This document shows, one piece after another, positions 1 to 11,791 of a DNA stretch of 64,000 nt. The stretch is taken from assembly GCA_040954595.2 (NCBI GenBank), contig CM082593.2:5270001-5334000 (forward strand), written 5' to 3'. Both the position numbers and the translations under genes were made by a program. Within the stretch, counting starts at the first letter, position 1, and each line of letters begins with the position of its first letter. Under the pieces are notes generated by a model. It made no database searches. It was not told the DNA's origin and worked only from the letters and a program-made list of their open reading frames with translations. The DNA comes from Balanoglossus misakiensis (taxonomy: Eukaryota > Hemichordata).

Positions 1-3000
1 CGGATCTGTCTTACGACTTTATCGTGTTGAAATCTCCCACACGACAGAATTAACGGCCGTTTATGCACCTACGCACGCTCGCTCGGATGCGCTTTACAGA
101 AGAAAAAAACCGAGACAGGATCCAAATTTTAGGAAGTCAAAGATGTTTTAGTAGTCTCCTATGCATCATTAAAATAGGCAATATCGGACAGATCCGGTTT
201 GTCGCGTTGGGCACAATATTTTTGCAGTATTCTACCATCAAAATAAAACGTGTCTTTCAAAATGAACGTTATTTCAGTAACAGAGATGTTCTGCTATATA
301 ACGTGGAGTTATGTACACTGAATAACATATTGCCTTTGAAATTAGTTTTTAACTTTAGTTAATCTTGGTGTCATTTTGCACCGCTGGGCAGCAGCATAAA
401 AGATCACTAATGTCGCAAATGTAGGAAAACTAGGTTAGCGCGCTCAAGGATTTCAATCAGAGGTCGCGCCCTTATCGCGAAGATGATTTGCCTCTTCCGC
501 GTCAGTTCCTTAATCGGATGAACATTCTCTTCCCTATTTACGTTACCATCGCCAGAAAATCACAGACAGATGGTGTACAATTCGAAACGGCACCATAATC
601 CGCGCTTTTTAGTGCCGTTTGCTCGATCTAGTCCATCACAGGATGATCTGCGAATCTCTAAAATTCCTAATGGAGGAATTAGGCAACTCTGAAGTATATA
701 CGTCACGTCACCCACTCTTACTCAACTGTACGCATGCGTAGAGTTAAAATGAAGTGTAGGTCGAAGAAGGTAACATTGTGCATTGTGTAGGAAAGATTAA
801 ACATCATAAAGTCTCCGCTACGTATTGATTCGCGATCGCCTAAATTATTTAGACATCGTTAAAGTTTATGAGTCTCAGACTACACTGGCCGTGCACAGTA
901 ACTGAAACGACGGTGAGAAAAAAAATACATTCCAGGCACGGGGATCCCGGACCAAACGGACTAGTTTTCAGCAAATTAAAATTTCCACTTGTGCGAATAG
1001 ACTGTTTCTGCTCAGTTCGAGATCTCGCGAGACTTGGTTAATTATCGTAGCTAGCAACGGGTTGGTAGCCAAAAAATACAAACAAAGCTTTGTGAGCCTT
1101 ACATGTAGTTACTGCACAAGCTAGATGACTTTGCCCTTCCCAGGGGAAAAAAACTGGAAAAAAATTAATGACTGTATCGATTTTCCTGGGGAATTAATGT
1201 AATCGGCAGATTCTTTAGATTCCACTCAGCAAAAGCCATTTCGGACACATTTATTGGCAATCTCTGGAAAATTGGGAGTCCGATTAATGTTTTTTTTTTT
1301 ATTATAGCGTCGATGATTAAGGCCAAAAGCGTCATTTTCGGGGATTACCCTGACATGTCACATCGACCTCATAAGAGTGTGGAGTTGGGGTACAAGCACA
1401 CACGTCTCCCATCCTCTTCGCTGATTGTAAAATGATGCAAACCCAATGTCAAATCAGCCGACGGAATCTAGAACTGTCAGAGGGCGGTAAAATATGGATT
1501 GCTGTAGTTCACATTTCATATCTCTATCTGATAACGTTCGCCCTCCATTCTTGAAATGAGGTCAACGCCACATACTTAGCGAGAACGGTACGTTATCACC
1601 TTAAAATACCGAAGATCGGCTTACGACTTTTCTGTAAAACCTGCAACAAACCGGAGAATGAAGATGGCTATAAATGATAAATCTTATAGGAAATGCGAGG
1701 CGGCTCCCTTTATGATGGTTATGTACAGTACAATATCTCCGTGCCCTTATTCTTAGGATACAATTTGACATTAAACTTTCAAGGTCTAATATACCACTTC
1801 CCCCAAAAAGCTAAAATTCATATAGAGTATACACAGAGAAATAAATTATTCAGAAATTAAAGTCCAGCGAAAGTCTTCGTCATCTGTACTCTCAACTCGG
1901 GTAAAGATAAATTAGACTTACTAATACGCCGGTTAGCCTACCAATTTCTTCCACCATAATCCATGCATGAAAGAAAATCACTTCCAAGAAATTTTAGAGA
2001 ACTTTTTACAGAATCTACCATGTATTTCTGACCCTCAAGTAAAATGTATGAATTTACTTTGATACAACGTGACCCATTTCAGAGATGTAGTGACTTCTTT
2101 CTGAGAACCCTACTTCACAACTCATATATAATCTATAGATAGGAAACAGGCACAATTACTCTTTATGCAACACACTCTCACTACTATACAGCAATCGCCA
2201 AACCGGCGGTGTCCAATCTTTTAAAACCAATTTCCGGTGGCTGTCATTCGGAATGAAAGATATTTCGAAAATGGCATGCAGAGACATACTGCTGACATGT
2301 AGATAGTGACGGCTAGGTTACATTCTGTAAGTAGTGCGTCTAATAGATCTCATTGCTTTATCAAATTCTTGATTACCCCGTAGTTCTCCAATATTATAAA
2401 TGAGCTGATTTGGGAGCCCGGTAGATAACCCCTAAATACCTTTATCTAGGGTCAAAATCGAATACGTGTGGTTCTTGTTGGGTCAGGTATGGCGTCTGTA
2501 TAGTGAGGCGCCGTCTCCCTGGTTGTTTGCAGTGTGCGAGTTCCTTTCGAAATGCTGGAGAACTTTACAAAATGATACGAATTCGCGCATGCTCTAGGTT
2601 GTTTGGGCGCGAAACATTTGCTAATTGGAGATTTTGGAGACAGGTCTTGTACATCGACGTCCTTGCTACGCGAATCTGTATAGCGTCGGTATGTTAATAA
2701 TGACGGGCATCATCTTAGCTTGCCGAGCATATATATCTCGAGAAAGTCGCCAGGAAGGCGATCCTATCATTACAACGGCGCCTGTTATTTGGATTGTGAT
2801 GTCACTGTCTTTAAAATATTTACCCGAAGCAGGTTCGCTCTATATCCTTAGAAACACAAGTCAGACACTGAGATGAAAATCTGAAGCTTGGCCTTACCGT
2901 GTGTCTGTTAATACTTAGAACCAAGACTGTTTAGCACCCAAAGTCAATCTGATAGAGATCACTTGATAACACAGAATAGGAAATTTCTTTGAGAAGCTAA

Positions 3001-3315
3001 ACGCAATTAAAATCGTTCCCCAACATCCCCGAATCACACTTATCCCACATTACATGACTGTACGTATTAAACATTTCGAAAGAAATACTTTAAAAACTTC
3101 ATTATTATTAATGAAGTGCATTTAACTATGTGTAAAAATAATTTTACTCAGGGCAGCTTTTATACTTTTGTTTGAAGCAAAAATAACGGCATCCGATCCA
3201 ACAAAGGTAATGCATAGGAGAATTTAAGTGATGTAAAACATTGATATCAGAAATGTTGCCGCAATGTACACGCATCATCAGATGAGATCAAAGTATAGCC
3301 CTAGAGGGTGTCCTA
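1..3315. other. Intergenic stretch, no gene recognised
   Basis: This is AT-rich unique-looking sequence. The open frames in it are short (100 residues or fewer), resemble no family I know, and lack convincing splice partners. I see no tRNA, rRNA or tandem array here. Confidence 0.5.
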
Positions 3316-3462
3316 TTAAGGTAGTATTCACCGCGGGGACAAATTTTCAGAAAAAAATGATAGGCCTCCAAACCTTTCAATTCTTTGCTATTATTAAAGT
3401 GGGCGGGGAGTCCTTTTGAAGACATAGAAGACTTCGTGTTCACCGCCTTGCTTTCATAAAAT
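3316..3462 (+). mobile_element. Partial copy of a TTAAGG-ended MITE family
   Basis: The stretch begins TTAAGGTAGTATTCACCGC, runs through a GGGGACA block, then CCTCCAAACCTTTCAATTCTTT and an ATTAAAGTG block. The same order of blocks recurs at 52183-52325, and in reverse orientation inside 53385-53544. I cannot find the matching inverted right end, so this copy looks truncated or eroded. No coding capacity is visible. The family name is unknown to me; short length, inverted ends in the complete copy and TTAA borders suggest a piggyBac-like non-autonomous DNA element. Confidence 0.55.
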
Positions 3463-4189
3463 CGTTACTTTAAATTTTCTCCATACAGTTAACACAGATA
3501 TTGGCGGCCATTTTGAATGTCAAATTTGAGACAATTTCGCTTTCTCATTCAATATTTTGCACAGTGAGGGAAATGAAAAGATGACATAAAATAGTCCTGA
3601 AATTGGAAACAGTAAATACTGACAACAGTAAATCTACAGAGGCCTGTGTTTGTTGAAAGCAACGAGAAATCAATAAATATTTTGCGGATCAAGGGTTATC
3701 ATGAAAATGCCAACAACATTTAATTTGTAATGCCATCATTACCTGGACAACTGTTCCTTCTTTAACGAGGATAGGAAAAGCCAAATTAAGAGTGGATCTG
3801 TCGGCGCTGAGTAGTATAATACGAATTACCGGGAGACCGGCACCAATGGTGTTTGCCAGGCACAAACTATTAAAGTTTTACGGGCGCAAGCTATATAACA
3901 AACGAGCTGATACCATCGGTGATCCCATCTCATATCGTTTTATGAGATAAATAATGCAGGCTTGAGGTGTGCGTATGTACGAAGCAGTCACGACGTGAGC
4001 GGGAAAAGGGTTCGCATGTCGACCGAAATAGTTCATCGATCCGCGCATCGCGGCTTGTCGATAAAGCGTCGGAGACAGTGGTTTACGACGAGCGATTTAT
4101 ATCGTATCTGTACGCGTTCTGGTTATCGCCACGATCACGTATCACAGACCAAGCAGGGGAGAAAATAGCAGCTCAAAAATACAGCCGTA

Positions 4190-4345
4190 ATTACCGCAGC
4201 AGTGCAATCTCTGTCTATACCAAGTACCCCTGTCTACTTGGCGGAGAGGAGAAATGAAAAGTAAAGTGCCTTACTCAAGGCCCCATCACTAGAACGACCA
4301 GACAGACTTTGAGCTGTTAACCACTTGAACTATGCGCCACTCAAG
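4190..4345 (-). mobile_element. tRNA-derived SINE (degenerate)
   Basis: On the minus strand a tRNA-like A box (TAGTTCAAGTGGTTA, from 4332 down to 4318) is followed about 30-40 bases later by a weak B-box-like stretch. Then comes GGGCCTTGAGTAAGGCACTT (about 4284-4265) and a block ending near a CAGGGGTACTTGG motif (about 4238-4220). A tRNA-related head followed by a CCTTG(G/A)G(C/T)AAGGCACTTTA-type body and a GGGTACC-like motif is a pattern I recognise from SINEs of many invertebrates. The boundaries are approximate and no target-site duplication was resolved. Open frames across this stretch on either strand are incidental. Confidence 0.5.
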
Positions 4346-5025
4346 ATCAGGAAATTTGCATCTGGAAATGGGAGACAGAATGATGTTAACAGGTTCTGTC
4401 GCCGTAGAAAGAAACTAGAACTGCTCCAAAAATAGAATTAAACGGTGACTGTTTAGATGACCATCACTACCTATTAGTGAGTGCCATCATCATCTATTTC
4501 ATTGAAATCATAAAAAAGATCGCGCCCCTTCGAATTCAAGTTTACATTCTTGACCAAGTAAGCAAACTCGATGGTCAAAAATCACTGAAAACAGAACATT
4601 CCAAATTTTGGCGCTAACCATTGCGTCCTGGTGTTCTTTAATCTTCCGTTAACATTATGAGCGCATATGTAGTGAATTATTAGCCATACTAATTGCCCTT
4701 GCAATATTACAGACATGATCACAACATAGCGTCCTGTTATGTGTACGTATACCATCAGTTCAAGAAAGAAAGAAAAAATCACCTATTTATCGCAGTAAAT
4801 TGTATATCTAACCAACATTTTCAGGCGAAGAACGGCATCTAGGAAATTTTCTTGTTTTATAATAGAAGGAGCTGAAGGCATTTCCTTTTTTCTTTTACGA
4901 AAATCTGATCGAAGATGCCCAGAAAAAATAATGATAATCTTCAATACTGTCTTCGAGGCGATTACAATTTTAAAAGAAAGCATACTAAGTGGGGTTTCCG
5001 TGCTCGCTCTTCGTGGCGTTCATGA

Positions 5026-5035
5026 GGGGGGGGGG
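5026..5035. repeat. Poly-G tract (G10)
   Basis: Ten consecutive G on the plus strand, inside a locally GC-rich stretch (about 4980-5230) for which I have no gene call. Confidence 0.9.
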
Positions 5036-5550
5036 CACCCTCGCGGTCAAACGTGATTAGTTTTTCGGTGGAACCATAGCGACTTCCCATTTGCTGAGCT
5101 TCCATTCGCGGACCGCCTGCAACCATACTTGGGTTCAGGACGGCCCTCCGTGGATTTGAGATCCCACTAATGAGGCTTGGTCGAATAACAAGCGCCAAGC
5201 ACGCGCCGACACCCGGGAAATGCATTCTGGTCATATAATTTTCAGACTTGGCTCGTCAAGTCGTAGAAATGACTGTTATGTGCCAAGTATTGATTACGGA
5301 CGATGGGTTTCACCACTTATAATAGCCATATTTCAGTATGCCCCTTCTATACTTTGTAAATATATTTTTTTCCCAATATTATAACGTTGTGTGATCGCAG
5401 TATCCGAGCGGTCTTGACATCATTCAAAAAGTTTGCGTCTCACTAGCACGGCACGGATTTCAATGAGATGATCTGATTTTCGTTCAGCTTTTGATATCAT
5501 ACTGAGAATTATGTATACGTTGTTACGTAGGTTCAGTCGGCTATTGTTTT

Positions 5551-5563
5551 GTGACCAGGTGTG
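5551..5563 (+). repeat. 13-bp motif, LTR-internal, first direct copy
   Basis: GTGACCAGGTGTG occurs here, again at 5619-5631 in direct orientation, and as its exact reverse complement at 6133-6145. All three lie in the solo LTR. They could be binding sites or remnants of a nested insertion. Confidence 0.8.
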
Positions 5564-5651
5564 TTTTTCGTGTGCTTTTCGTGTGCGTTTCGTTTGCTTT
5601 CTTTATTTGAATATTTAAGTGACCAGGTGTGATGAATTAATTTTTGGCTAG

Positions 5652-5659
5652 TATAAAAG
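5652..5659 (+). promoter_or_regulatory. TATA box of the solo LTR
   Basis: TATAAAAG lies about 130 bases inside the LTR, where the U3 promoter of a retroelement is expected. It predicts transcription start near 5680-5690, rightward. Confidence 0.6.
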
Positions 5660-5800
5660 CCCGCTCGTTGCCACGTTGTGGGGGTGGATGTTAATTTGAC
5701 CTGGAGGACGTGCTGCTCGTTTGAACCGTCTTGGAAGCTGTGGCTGCTCTTCTGAACAAGTTGTAAGTCGTGCTGTTTCGTGTGGAGCGGGCTTTTGAAG

Positions 5801-5864
5801 CGGACTTTTGTGGAGCAGACTTTTGCGGACTTTTGTGGAGCAGACTTTTGCGGACTTTTGTGGA
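5801..5864 (+). repeat. 25-bp tandem repeat inside the LTR
   Basis: Two perfect 25-bp units (5801-5825 and 5826-5850, each starting CGGACTTTTGTGG) are followed by a partial third unit. Confidence 0.9.
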
Positions 5865-5909
5865 ACCAGTTGGAGCTGGACTTTTGCCTGGACCGCCGTG
5901 TCGCTGTGA

Positions 5910-6064
5910 CTACGCTGAACTGCCGCCGAGTTGGAGCTGTCGGTGTGTCTACGCTGAACTGCCGCCGAGTTGGAGCTATCGCTGTGTCTACGCTGAACTG
6001 CCGCCGAGTTGGAGCTGTCGCCGTGTCGCTGTGTCTACACTGAATTATCGCCGAGTTGCTGTGT
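5910..6064 (+). repeat. 39-bp tandem repeat inside the LTR
   Basis: Units starting CTACGCTGAAC begin at 5910, 5949 and 5988 (spacing exactly 39). A fourth, diverged unit begins at 6035 after an 8-bp insertion, and the array stops at about 6065. Because 39 is a multiple of three, a reading frame stays open across it and gives a repeated peptide. There is no evidence that it is translated. Confidence 0.9.
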
Positions 6065-6537
6065 CTACGTGTCCTCCGTCAAGTCAGCGGAACGTTCTAG
6101 CGGACATTGGACTTGTTCTGTTTCAGTTTATGCACACCTGGTCACGTTTAAAAAGGTAGTTCACTTGTTTCTTGTGTGTTTCTTTAGTTTATAATATTTA
6201 ATGTTCACGATTACTTTAGTTATTATTAAATTCGTTATAAATAAGGTGATTTGCTGGTTGTTGTGACTTTTGTTGACCAACTTTGTTGCGTGCGGCGCTG
6301 GTTTGGTTCCTTACAAAGTACGCCATCCGGCTAGTGTGTTTATTGCTCGCCCTGTTTCGGCTGGAACGGCCAGCGTGTCGTAACAACGTCATTTCAAGAT
6401 TAGCCCGAGCAGTCGCCGATAGGTTCAACTTGCTAGATTCGAAGTAAACAGTAAAAATGTAGGTTGCCAGGGTTATTAATTTGTCGTGATTCTTGAACCT
6501 GTAAAACAGACGTCTTTTACCACCTGTACAGCGAAGA

Positions 6538-6545
6538 TGACGTCA
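6538..6545. promoter_or_regulatory. CRE-like palindrome TGACGTCA
   Basis: Exact 8-bp consensus CREB/ATF site. One of six in the non-satellite part of the window. Confidence 0.4.
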
Positions 6546-7270
6546 TCGTCGATAGGACACTTAACGGTGAAAATTGTGTTGTTATCACCAGCTAAGAGAC
6601 CCGGCTTTAAGATACTATATATAACACAGGGGGCTTACATTCACGGATTAAGGCATCGATGGTACAATAAAAACAGACAGAGCTCGATTGCTTTTCCCAA
6701 GTTGCTACAATTGTGTTTGGGAGCGAAAGCTGTCAGCATGCCGCATGAACTTGCTTTCTTCGAAGGTTCGTGACGTGGCGCGAACTAGATAATGACGCAC
6801 TCTGTCACCTACACAACACTCTTGCTTCATGGAAGTGGGCGAAGAGTTTATTTGGATGCATATTCTGAAATGTCAATAGTCGGCCGTCGCCTCCACCCTT
6901 CACAGTAAGTCACAGTTTGCGTGGAGGATCTTAACACCTGTATCTGCCTTAAAATACCAACCTGTCACTTTCGCGCAAGATTTTCGTGATGATGCGTGTT
7001 CTGCATTCCTTATTTGTTAACTCTCAAAATTGGAAAATGTGTTTACTACACAGTATGGAAACCGAAGCTTATTTAATTCAGTTTTTCGTTGGTCAAGGGC
7101 AATATAAGACTGAATTTGCATATTTATGGAATACTGATGCCTAGTGTGATTAAATCCATGGTTACGGCGCTTGATGTCTAATAGAACATGTTTTGCTTAA
7201 AAGGAAAATAATTAGCCATGTTTCCGTTTAATTTCCTGCTCAATCATTGATTTAAAAAAATGTCGTCGGT

Positions 7271-7287
7271 ATAGGACATTGTCCTAT
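7271..7287. repeat. 17-bp palindrome
   Basis: ATAGGACA and TGTCCTAT are exact reverse complements around a single central T. Confidence 0.8.
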
Positions 7288-7310
7288 GAAAAAAAGGATT
7301 TTTTGCACCG

Positions 7311-7318
7311 TGACGTCA
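7311..7318. promoter_or_regulatory. CRE-like palindrome TGACGTCA
   Basis: Exact consensus site, 62 bases from the next copy at 7373. Confidence 0.4.
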
Positions 7319-7372
7319 TGGCGCGCGGTCAGTATTGGTATCCGTGCAGGTTGAATTTTGCTCGTATCGATA

Positions 7373-7380
7373 TGACGTCA
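7373..7380. promoter_or_regulatory. CRE-like palindrome TGACGTCA
   Basis: Exact consensus site. It forms a close pair with the copy at 7311. Confidence 0.4.
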
Positions 7381-8778
7381 AAAGACCTTATTCATCAAGA
7401 ACTTGTTTTCCCCTGTGATAGGATTACTGTTGGATCTTACCAATTTTGAAACTGACGACTCGGACTTCACATGAAACGAGAATATTATTTAACAGATTTG
7501 AACTAGTATAATGCTTCGTATCGAGAGACACCAAAACGCGGGGAACAGAACTGTCATCTCCGGATGCAAGAATCCCCGCATCCCAAGAGACAGCCGGGGG
7601 AGGACAAACGAGCCCCAAGTGAAAAATTACCCTTTACCGCTGAGAGATAAACGACTCCACATAGTTGATTAAAAACAAACCAAGGTTTCTCTGTCCCACA
7701 TACAAAGTGCTGCTCTTTCCATTAAGTATCGTGTTTACGATAGTGCGTTTCCATCAAGTGTCCATTACAGTTCTCGTGATAGGAACCTTGAACGACAACG
7801 TCATCGATGACCAAGTCTAGCTATACGATACCATGCATGATTACTGCGGTTGCGTAGTGTAGTATAAACGGTGCAATTCAGTTATCCTATACGCTTCATC
7901 ATCAAGCCACGCCCTACTATGACATCCTCCATCAGTAACGTACATGCATAACAACCTGGGTTTGTTATATTCGCAAACAACATGTACTCTGGTAAAATCT
8001 AAATTATATATGGTATATCATGTTTAATCATGATCACTATTGCGTGGCGAACTTGTACTTTACAGTAAACACGCAATCTGTCCACCTTCAACAAAAGCTC
8101 ATTGTAGTCAACATGTCTATTTAAAATTGACATTTCGGTCTAACTGTTTCTATATAATATTTTTCGTGACCCCTGGCATTCAAGTTGATGTTTTGATATT
8201 GTATAGGCGAGATGACATTTATATATTTAATACCGCAGCCAAAGGCAGTTAATCAGAAGGTGAAAAATATCAAAAGTACTTTTCATGTTTCGGGGATTAT
8301 CGGGGGCAAATGTGGTCGGAAGTCCCTCATAATGATGAACACATTCGCGTGGGAATAAAACGTATATATCATTTAGTTGTTTGTCCAGGACGATAGAAAA
8401 ATTGAACCAAGTTCCTGAATCATGTAAACACAGTGTAGTGTATACATCAAATGCTGAAAATCTTATCAAAAGTCCATGTAAAGACGGTATACTCTGTTAC
8501 TGTATGCGTAGTCTGCTACAAGCCTTGGTTTAGGATGATGCTATAATTTCGACAGAAACCCCCGAGTAAAGGTTACAGACTGTTCGGAAGATGTAGCTTT
8601 TATGGCTTGTGGAATCAGTAAATGTGATCTGCCGTGCTCGGATGACTTTCCCTGAAACCTGTCTACACTGCGGTGCAATTACGTGACCGGACAGAAGAAA
8701 CCTTAAAGGTGGATAGCGGAATAGGGGGAAAATTTCCCGTACAATTATCCCTGAAAATGCGATACTGGTCAATAACAA

Positions 8779-8793
8779 CCCCCCCCCCCCCCC
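8779..8793. repeat. Poly-C tract (C15)
   Basis: Fifteen consecutive C. Any open frame reading through it (a run of Pro or Gly) is an artefact. Confidence 0.9.
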
Positions 8794-9440
8794 GAAGCAG
8801 TCTAAGGTTTCAATTGAAGAAGCGTGCATCGTCAGGGCCTGCGCGTGTTGTAATGTAAACCAGTCGAGATGTGGTGTGGCCAGGTTTAGTACGGTGTAAT
8901 CTTCAAGCGGACCTTTCAATTTTCTTTCAGTTTTTTTTTCGCGACACGTGACTAACTAAACAACAACAACTGCTACTTTTCCGTGTTTACTGTCTAGTAT
9001 CCCACCAGGTTGCTTATACTTCGCTATCGGCCTCGTTAAACTCAAATAGCTATCCGTCTGTCATTTTACCGATCTGCGCTTTATCCGCGTGTAAGACTTC
9101 ACCTCTTTAGTCGACAACAAAATAAGAAGCACTTTCCCGGGTCATCAACGGTGATTCAATCTGTTCAGTATTTTCAGCATACTACTGTAACAGTATCAAA
9201 TAGTCTTTGAGAGCTATTACACTCGCTGCGTTTCAATTTGTGTGCTAAGTATAGCCCAACCTCAAGTCGCTACCTGAAGTAAACACGTACAAGCTTGTTA
9301 ATGTTCAGGTACTCAACATTCTCGCATGGCAATAGCAAAGCGATTAGCCGTATTCGTCCAACAAATCATGATCAACATGGCGCAATATCACCGCATTTAA
9401 ATTTGCGTAAATCTACCCAAACCGATTACTTGTCTAAAAT

Positions 9441-9486
9441 AAACAACAACATCGACACATTGATTTGACAAGATACCTCCTTTATT
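9441..9486 (-). terminator. Candidate poly(A) signal with downstream GU-rich element
   Basis: On the minus strand, AATAAA at 9486-9481 is followed 22 bases later by TGTGTCGATGTTGTTGTTT (9459-9441). A hexamer with a G/U-rich stretch 20-40 bases downstream is the usual animal cleavage signal, so cleavage is predicted at about 9460-9475. Confidence 0.5.
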
Positions 9487-10461
9487 CACTCTTACATAAA
9501 TGTTAAAACATATACAAAAAACCCTTAACACAAATTGACAAGTGTCCATTGAATATTGTAAAATGATCTGATATGCAATGTAAATGTAATAAATGACGGT
9601 AAATTCTTCTGGTTTGATAAGTCACTATATCCAAACTTTTCGAATAAAAAAACGCATGTTTCTAAGAAACTGGAGAAAGGGGGTCATGATATAGGTCAAT
9701 TCTAAATATTGTATGATTATCGATATCAGCTTTAAACCGTCAAAAATATAAAGACTACAAAGATGATATGAATAGACTGTCTCCCACGATATGATAAATA
9801 ATTCCTAACAGCAAATATCACAATATAAATATTTAAAATGTGTTCAAAAAAGAGCAAAGCGTCCTGAAGTTATCGACAACTAAGAAGACGAGACTACACA
9901 CTCTATATCAAGTAGTCTCGACACGGATATAATATATAACTTTTTTTAAAGTAATGTGGTTATAGATATGTGAATACGCGGAAAGAAATGACCCCGTGAC
10001 CATATATGTAATTGATATGATTGTGCTCTTAAATGATATGTGTACGGAATCATTATCACAAAAACAGCTTGTGCTCAGAAAGTGATAGTTGAAGCCACTA
10101 AGAAACGTGTGTCTAGAATATGATTAGTGAATTATTGAGAGGTTTCTTTCGGGGGAAATTAGAGATTAGGAAGTGTACATCGTAAATAAGTTATAAAGTT
10201 ATTAAACTAAACACGTTATAGGCAAAATAACGTACATTATAGTAACATTTTGCTGTGTACGTTATGCAAATGTGGCCCATAAGTACATTTGGCAAATCGT
10301 GGATTTCATTTCATAGTTGTCTGCATGGCCCTAAGTTATTTTCTCGAATGAATATCGCAAAAACTTCAAATATATATCATATAATGATCCGTTTATTCTA
10401 TTACATGTGAAAATGATTTTTAAAAAATTCAGCACATTAAGTAATCATATATATAACGTTT

Positions 10462-10522
10462 ACTCTCGTATCGTCTCGTCTCTTCTCGTCTCATCTCGTA
10501 TGATACGTCTAGTCTCGTTTGG
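10462..10522. repeat. Imperfect TCTCG microsatellite
   Basis: Interrupted repeats of TCTCG/TCTCA-like units on the plus strand. They would be CGAGA-type repeats in the 3' UTR of the minus-strand gene. Confidence 0.75.
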
Positions 10523-10848
10523 TTTCTTTTCGCGCCGCACAATCGTATCGTATCCATTGCACGGCACTTTGATCACCGTTATATTTGATTAGATAATAAT
10601 ATATATAGTTATATAATAAATATACACATATTTGGTTTGACACTGGAATTAAATTTATATTACATTTTCAGATTTCTACACTTTCAAGAAGAAACAGTAT
10701 ATAACTTGTCAATGTACAAAGTTTATACAAAAAACGCTTCTCAGAAATTGTCTTATGCAGTTTGCTGTTTTCCTGGAAAGATAATACAATTCCAAACAGT
10801 TGAAAGTTGAAAGACTCAGTAGTGTCCGAATAGTGATGACGCAGCCTG

Positions 10849-10856
10849 TGACGTCA
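10849..10856. promoter_or_regulatory. CRE-like palindrome TGACGTCA
   Basis: Exact consensus. It lies inside the inferred 3' UTR of the GPCR, so promoter function is doubtful. Confidence 0.3.
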
Positions 10857-11503
10857 TCATTGACATTACATGCTGTTTTTGACAAAATCGTCCTTTAAGA
10901 CATCATGTGTGAGGGCAATCGTCGGAGAATTTGGTGTGTGTATGAAAATACATAAAATATTGACGTTTGCACAAAACTAGGCACTCTAGAGGATTTTACA
11001 CATTTAAAGACAGCTTCACTCACATAATGTAAATTATATATGATATGTACAGATCACTGTAAATGAATATGTGTTACATTTTAAACAATATAAATTGTCT
11101 ATTTAAGACAGAAGTTGTTTACAAATATTTAAAAATAATATATCATTGGGTATATTTTCTCTGTTCGTCAGCTCAATCTCAATATCATACTGGTATGTTG
11201 TGAGCCATATTGCATTTCAATGCGATGTCTTTATCCAATGACAGGGACAACCTGTGAGGAAAAAAAAGAGGAAAATTTAGAATATAGCCTGCGTGTGTGT
11301 AATAACCATTGTTATTGTTGACACATGAATTCTAGTCCGGACAACAATGCTGACTATACAAATGTATGCTGTGCTGGTAAAGGTAAATGCTGGACATTTC
11401 ATCATGTATCAGAAATTTGAACAAGAAGTTGCAGTATATATACACAAACAATAGCGTTTAAAACATAGCGAAAAGATACAGCTAAAATAAGAAAAGGAGA
11501 CAT

Positions 11504-11791
11504 TTACGTTTTAAGGGTCTCTGAACTAAGCGATGTGCTCCGAGACGCCGACTTGTAATCGTAGGTCGCGTTGGAGACGCAAGTGCCGTTTGTCTTCAGG
11601 CTCTGCAAGGTGTTGACGGATAAAGAGCGGTCTTTCAAATAGCAGACATCGTGTATAGTCGTCCTCTGCCTCGTGGTCCTGCTCATGGTTGATCGACAGG
11701 ACATGCTCATGCGCAGAGTGGGATTAAAGTTGCGTCGCTCCGGCGCCATTCCGAACTTGCACACCCGTCGACAGAATCGCTTCAAATCCTC
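11504..11791 (-). CDS. Class A peptide GPCR, exon 4 (helix 8 and C-terminal tail)
   Basis: This last coding exon encodes residues 380-474 and the TAA stop (11504-11506). The acceptor is a pyrimidine-rich stretch ending CTACAG just before GAGGATTTG at 11791, in phase 0. The first residues EDLKRFCRRVCKF continue NDSFR from exon 3 and form the amphipathic helix 8; Cys386 and Cys390 are candidate palmitoylation sites. The remaining tail of about 80 residues is basic and rich in Ser and Thr, with many candidate GPCR-kinase sites for arrestin recruitment. The last residues (ETLKT) do not match a class I PDZ ligand. Intron 3 (11792-12147) is only 356 bp, in contrast to the giant intron 1. Confidence 0.88.
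   Translation of the reverse strand, partial: EDLKRFCRRVCKFGMAPERRNFNPTLRMSMSCRSTMSRTTRQRTTIHDVCYLKDRSLSVNTLQSLKTNGTCVSNATYDYKSASRSTSLSSETLKT

Larger units (their letters stand above)
5517..6389 (+). mobile_element. Solo LTR of a retrotransposon, with 4-bp target duplication
   Basis: The 865-bp unit 5521-6385 starts TGTTACG and ends CGTAACA, the TG...CA inverted ends typical of long terminal repeats, and is flanked on both sides by ACGT (5517-5520 and 6386-6389). It contains a TATA box at 5652-5659, two families of internal tandem repeats (5801-5864 and 5910-6064) and no protease, reverse transcriptase or integrase coding sequence. No second LTR lies within the window, so it is best read as a solo LTR left by recombination between two LTRs. 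One caution is that ACGT is its own reverse complement, so the flanks could be an extension of the terminal inverted repeat rather than a true duplication. A 4-bp duplication would fit a Ty3/gypsy-like element, but this is inference. The plus orientation follows the TATA box. Confidence 0.7.
6390..9480. other. Intergenic stretch without a recognisable gene
   Basis: No coding region could be supported. The stretch holds three CRE-type palindromes (6538, 7311, 7373), an odd 17-bp palindrome at 7271-7287 and a C15 tract at 8779-8793. Confidence 0.5.
9460..11503 (-). other. Probable 3' UTR of the GPCR gene
   Basis: Directly downstream of the TAA at 11504-11506 lies about 2 kb of markedly AT-rich sequence almost free of open frames. 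It ends at a canonical AATAAA (minus strand, 9481-9486) followed by a GU-rich element. The composition changes at about that point. The extent is inferred; an earlier AATAAA also exists near 10391-10397. A TCTCG microsatellite and a CRE palindrome lie inside. Confidence 0.45.

Noticed and set aside
3962-4257. Two overlapping frames at 4.0-4.26 kb
   Set aside because: Their 3' half overlaps the SINE on the opposite strand, and no family resemblance or splice sites were seen.
4962-5234. Minus-strand 90-codon frame in a GC-rich stretch
   Set aside because: It crosses a poly-G tract and matches no family I know. GC content alone explains its length.
5770-6159. Repetitive Cys/Leu/Pro-rich frame in the LTR
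   Set aside because: It arises because the 39-bp repeat is a multiple of three. It lies wholly within a solo LTR.
8530-8919. Minus-strand frame of 129 codons
   Set aside because: It reads through the C15 tract as a glycine run and has no domain features. Homopolymer length error would also shift the frame.
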